This document shows, piece by piece, positions 2,770 through 5,753 of a stretch of 5,753 nt of DNA. Origin of the DNA: an uncultured Clostridia bacterium. GTDB taxonomy: Bacteria > Bacillota > Clostridia > Oscillospirales > Ruminococcaceae. The notes below the pieces were generated by a model. That model did not search any database. It was not told the origin of the DNA and saw nothing but the letters and a program-made list of their open reading frames with translations. The first letter of the stretch is position 1, and the number at the start of each line of letters is the position of its first letter. Both the position numbers and the translations under genes were made by a program. The stretch is from contig CAMYUO010000144.1 of NCBI GenBank assembly GCA_947302065.1, positions 1 to 5,753 on the forward strand, read 5' to 3'.

Positions 2770-5753
2770 TTATACTGAGTTTTTGACTATATCTGCGATG
2801 TGGTTGTCAGGTACGACACCGACGCCGCCGAAAGCTGTTATCTTGCCTGCTGATTTTGCTTTGAGATAAGCCTTCTGCTCGTCAGTGAGCTGTGGCGTTT
2901 TCAGCTTGCCGTTGATGAGGAACAAAGGAGCTTTGTTGAGTGCTGCGTAAACGCCGCCTGCGAGTGCGTCAGGGAAATCCATACCCGTTGCTACGCAGAT
3001 CATATCACCGTTGAGAACATTTGCGAATTTCTCGTTTACTGCGACACAGGTAGAGAATCTGTTTGCGCCAAACACCCTTGTCGGTGCAACGCCGAGAGCA
3101 TTGCCGGCTTTCTTCATCATATCGTCGCTGATAACACCCGTTCCCCCGATAACATATGCGTTCTTCACGCAGCCTGCCTTTTTGAGTTTTGCGAGGTAAG
3201 CAGACGTGTCAGGATGAAGATCACCCTTTGTTGAGAGATAGATTATCGGAGCATTCTTGCACGCTGCGATAGGGCTGACAGACAGCGCATCTGCCGAATT
3301 GAATGCGTAAACAAAGAACACATCGGTCGGTGCATCGTTGAGCTTTTCAGCTATCGCAGTTGCGGTGCCAAAGCGTGATGCACCAAAGATACGATCGGTT
3401 GTGAGTCCCTCTTTTTTGAGGCTGTTCTCGACTGCTGTGCTTATCGCACCTGTGCCGCCGAGAATGATAACATTCTTTGCTTTGAGTCTCTTTATCTCTG
3501 CGAGAGTTGTGGGATCGAGAGTCTTTGTGTTGGTCAGCAGGATAGGCGCATTAAGTTTGGTTGCGAAAGATACGCCTGCGAGTGCATCTGCATAGTTCAG
3601 ACCGTATGCGAGAACGACCGTGTCAGCCTGCTTGAATGATGCCTGTGAGATCTTAGCAGCTGTTTCGTATCTGCCGGAGCCGGCGAGTCTGGTAGTTGTT
3701 ATTTCGCTCGTGGACTTTTTAGGAATAGTCTGAGTTTCAGTCTTTTTGCATACCGAGCAGGTCCTTTCCTTTTTGCCCTCTGTGGTCGTGGTTGCTTCCT
3801 TTGTGGTTCTCCAATCGCCCCACTTATGTCCGGTTGCTTTTCTTACCTGTGTCTCGGCAGTGGTCGGTTTCGTTCCGGCTGAGTCGCTGAATGCCTTATT
3901 GCACCCTGTGCAGACCCAGTAAACAAAATTTCCGTCCTCGGTACAGGTAGGTGCTTTTGCTTCGACACGCTTGATCGTATGAACGTGCTTATCGGGGAAT
4001 ACGAACTTTACTTTTGAATAGCAGCCGTTCTTTTTGGTCTGCTGATAGATGTAGTCACATATTGCTCTGAACTCGGCTGCATCTTTGTTCAGGTCTATCG
4101 TGTGGGTCGTGTCGCTGAGATTGCGGCTTTCCAGCAGAGTAAAACCGCTCTGGTCGTCTTTGAGTTTTATGTCATAGTTCTGGTCAGCACCTGTGCTGTG
4201 GTCGTCATCGACATTGACATTATATCCGCTTTTCGGGCCGTCCACTCTGACACGCTGGTTTATGTAGTAACGTCCGGTGCTGTGTCCCCAGTTAACGATA
4301 TAAAACATATAATAGATAAGCTCTCTCTGGTCAGCGTTGTTGAACTTGAAGTCGCCCTTGGTAAAGTCAACAGTCAGCGTTCCGAGATCCTTAGGTTCGA
4401 GCACAGGTATCTCCAGGCTCTTTTCATCAAGCTGCGTCGTGCATTGCTTGTCGGAGAAATACTTGCTGCATCTTGTGCACTTCCAGTATTCTATGTTTCC
4501 TTTATCATAGAATGTCGGCTGCTTTGCAGTTGTGTGATAGCTCTCCGACATGCTGTGACCGAGCTTTGGTCTGAGCCATTCCTGAGTCTCGTTTATGGTA
4601 AACTTGTCACTGCTGTTGAAATGCTTTCCGCAGACAGAGCAATCATATGAACCCTTGTGACCGTCCTCTGTGCAGGTCGCATTCTTAGCGGGGTTCCAGG
4701 TCAGTTTGTGTCCTGATCTTTCGATGACCCAGCTGTCCTTGGCAACAGGGGTCTTACCGTCCTTATCGCCAAAGTACAAGCCGCAGTCTGTACACTCCCA
4801 GTATGCCGTGTTGCCGTCTTCAAGGCAGGAACCAGCCTTGGCTGCGGTCTTTTTGAGTGTATGGGTGTGTGCTGTTGGTGCAAAAGTCACTTCCTTTGCG
4901 GGCTTGCCAGTTGATTTATCCTTGATATAGCTGCGGGCGCTCTTTTTGATCTCCTCCCAGCTTGCAGGAACGGTTATCTTTTCGTTTACAAGGGTCACGC
5001 CCATGTTCATATTGCAAACAGCGCCGTTTACATACATTCCAGCTGTGGTCGTGACTTCCTCACCTTTTTCAGACTTGACATGAACAGCGGAATTTGAAAC
5101 TGTGAGATAGTTGCTTGATGATGAGTAACCGCCTATGCCCTGATAGTCAGCGTCTATCTCAACGTTTGCGTTTATGATCCTGAAATCGCTGTCCTCAAGA
5201 TAGATGCCATATCCGCCTTTCAGCGTGAGCTTGTTCTCACCGGTGACAATGCCGTCGATACCGCCAAATCTCATAACGTGGCTCTTGGCAGACAGTGTTA
5301 CGTCTTTTTTAGGTGTTATTGTGAGTGTGTCATTGAACGAATAATTGCAGGAGATAAGGGTGCTGTTCCCGGTCGAGTAATCATCGTTGATATACAGCGT
5401 TTTGGTGTTCTCATTGAATGTGAAAACGCCGTTGCCGAGAATATCTTTTGCATTCTCTGTCGTGACCTGAACACCGTCAACGTAAAGGCCGTACTTCTGA
5501 CCCTTTGTGAAATTGCAGGTCAGCGTGACATCACGGGCAGGCATAGTAAATGTCGTCCACGAAGAATCGGGGCTTTGCAGTTCGATGTCCTCGCCGTCAA
5601 GCGTCCAGCCTATGAAATAGTAGTTACCGTCATCGGGCTTTTTGCCGTACAGGTATACAAGGTCGCCCTCTGCAGCTGTGATTTCCGTGTTTGAGCCTCT
5701 TGAAGGGTCAAGCGTTGCCGTGCCGTTTACTATCTTCAATGTGTGAGGTATCT
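2770..5753 (-). CDS. Large secreted modular surface protein with three C-terminal CWB2 repeats, 5' end outside the window
   Basis: The frame is open to the right edge. The first in-frame start-like codon, TTG at 5739, has no ribosome binding site, and the upstream codons continue the domain, so the true start and any signal peptide lie beyond. Residues are numbered from that TTG (989 to the stop). About 1-80 is a small beta-rich repeat with GWTLDG and FTMPARDVTLTCNF, typical of surface 'bacterial repeat' domains. About 81-285 begins with YGLYVDGVQV and then has short GI/GG-punctuated strands resembling a beta-helix or carbohydrate-binding surface domain. Residues 291-448 hold three Cys/His units, 449-584 an unrecognised domain, and 585-675 two more Cys/His units. 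Residues 683-985 hold three CWB2 repeats, the module that anchors clostridial S-layer-type proteins non-covalently to wall polymer. No enzyme active site is recognised, so a binding or adhesion role is inferred. It has its own terminator and appears unrelated to the ilv genes. Confidence 0.88.
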   Translation of the reverse strand, partial: IPHTLKIVNGTATLDPSRGSNTEITAAEGDLVYLYGKKPDDGNYYFIGWTLDGEDIELQSPDSSWTTFTMPARDVTLTCNFTKGQKYGLYVDGVQVTTENAKDILGNGVFTFNENTKTLYINDDYSTGNSTLISCNYSFNDTLTITPKKDVTLSAKSHVMRFGGIDGIVTGENKLTLKGGYGIYLEDSDFRIINANVEIDADYQGIGGYSSSSNYLTVSNSAVHVKSEKGEEVTTTAGMYVNGAVCNMNMGVTLVNEKITVPASWEEIKKSARSYIKDKSTGKPAKEVTFAPTAHTHTLKKTAAKAGSCLEDGNTAYWECTDCGLYFGDKDGKTPVAKDSWVIERSGHKLTWNPAKNATCTEDGHKGSYDCSVCGKHFNSSDKFTINETQEWLRPKLGHSMSESYHTTAKQPTFYDKGNIEYWKCTRCSKYFSDKQCTTQLDEKSLEIPVLEPKDLGTLTVDFTKGDFKFNNADQRELIYYMFYIVNWGHSTGRYYINQRVRVDGPKSGYNVNVDDDHSTGADQNYDIKLKDDQSGFTLLESRNLSDTTHTIDLNKDAAEFRAICDYIYQQTKKNGCYSKVKFVFPDKHVHTIKRVEAKAPTCTEDGNFVYWVCTGCNKAFSDSAGTKPTTAETQVRKATGHKWGDWRTTKEATTTTEGKKERTCSVCKKTETQTIPKKSTSEITTTRLAGSGRYETAAKISQASFKQADTVVLAYGLNYADALAGVSFATKLNAPILLTNTKTLDPTTLAEIKRLKAKNVIILGGTGAISTAVENSLKKEGLTTDRIFGASRFGTATAIAEKLNDAPTDVFFVYAFNSADALSVSPIAACKNAPIIYLSTKGDLHPDTSAYLAKLKKAGCVKNAYVIGGTGVISDDMMKKAGNALGVAPTRVFGANRFSTCVAVNEKFANVLNGDMICVATGMDFPDALAGGVYAALNKAPLFLINGKLKTPQLTDEQKAYLKAKSAGKITAFGGVGVVPDNHIADIVKNSV
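2785..3693 (-). repeat. Three tandem CWB2 (cell-wall-binding type 2) protein repeats
   Basis: Each unit is about 95-100 residues. Each opens with a motif of the form R-[LV/I]-[AF]-G-x-[SN/G]-R-[YF] (TRLAGSGRYETA, DRIFGASRFGTA, TRVFGANRFSTC). Each has a central [YN]ADAL- or FPDALAG-like motif and closes with a Gly-rich turn (LGGTGAIS, IGGTGVIS, FGGVGVVP). Approximate units are 3415-3693, 3106-3396 and 2785-3081. Three consecutive copies is the usual arrangement for wall anchoring in Clostridia. The third copy is the most divergent at its closing motif. Confidence 0.92.
3715..3987 (-). repeat. Cys/His-rich protein units D and E
   Basis: Unit D opens HVHT, then CTEDGN, then YWVCTGCNKAF, and ends TGH, giving one Cys, a CxxC pair and flanking His. 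Unit E opens HKWGDW and has the CSVC pair but Thr-rich sequence (ATTTTEG) where the first Cys should be, ending in TIPKK. The pattern suggests a metal site in D and a degenerate one in E. This type of repeat is common in Firmicute surface proteins; metal binding is inferred. Confidence 0.7.
4396..4869 (-). repeat. Cys/His-rich protein units A, B and C
   Basis: Three successive units of about 50 residues share the form H..., C-x-EDG, YxC-xx-C, a Gly/Lys/Phe stretch, then GH. Unit A has SCLEDGN and ECTDCGLYF. Unit B has TCTEDGH and DCSVCGKHF. Unit C keeps YWKCTRCSKYF but has TFYDKGN in place of the first Cys. Units A and B therefore keep three Cys plus His, compatible with zinc binding or a small knuckle fold; unit C has lost a ligand. 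Seen in sequence; binding is inferred. Confidence 0.7.

Noticed and set aside
4102..4650. Plus-strand reading frame of about 180 codons opposite the surface protein gene
   Set aside because: Antisense to a continuous modular protein with clear repeats; no start signals and no recognisable fold.
5737..5739. TTG at 5739 as the real start of the surface protein
   Set aside because: There is no ribosome binding site upstream, no signal peptide follows, and the frame stays open to the window edge with domain-like sequence.

Overview
All genes in this window lie on the minus strand, so transcription runs from high to low coordinates. The content points to a Gram-positive, Clostridia-type Firmicute. 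The signs are strong GGAGG ribosome binding sites, sigma-70-type promoters of Firmicute style, moderate GC content, and a large surface protein ending in three cell-wall-binding type 2 (CWB2) repeats. A gut or rumen Ruminococcus-like organism (Oscillospiraceae) is my best guess from protein style. That is inference, not something the sequence proves.

Right part (2770-5753): the 3' end of a long gene for a secreted modular surface protein. The reading frame is open to the window edge, so the signal peptide and true start lie outside. The visible order is a small beta-rich repeat domain, a beta-helix-like stretch, three Cys/His-rich units, an unrecognised domain of about 135 residues, two more Cys/His units, and three CWB2 repeats. 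A strong hairpin terminator starts 7 bases after its stop.

Left part (1-2658): a branched-chain amino acid biosynthesis cluster in the order ilvB, a 50-codon small membrane protein gene, ilvN, ilvC (only the first 25 codons visible). IlvB and IlvN are the catalytic and regulatory subunits of acetohydroxyacid synthase. IlvC performs the next step, so the cluster makes the first two shared steps of valine, isoleucine and leucine synthesis. A near-consensus promoter precedes ilvB with only about 34 bases of leader, leaving no room for a T-box or attenuator. A second promoter-like region lies between ilvB and the small gene, so the small gene, ilvN and ilvC may also be transcribed apart from ilvB.

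The most notable points are: the small Trp-rich two-helix membrane protein gene inside the ilv cluster; the IlvB residue at the classic Trp position (substrate specificity and herbicide contact), which is Leu here; the short C-terminus of IlvB; and the Cys/His modules and undescribed insert domain of the surface protein. I see no CRISPR, RNA gene, insertion sequence or phage element.
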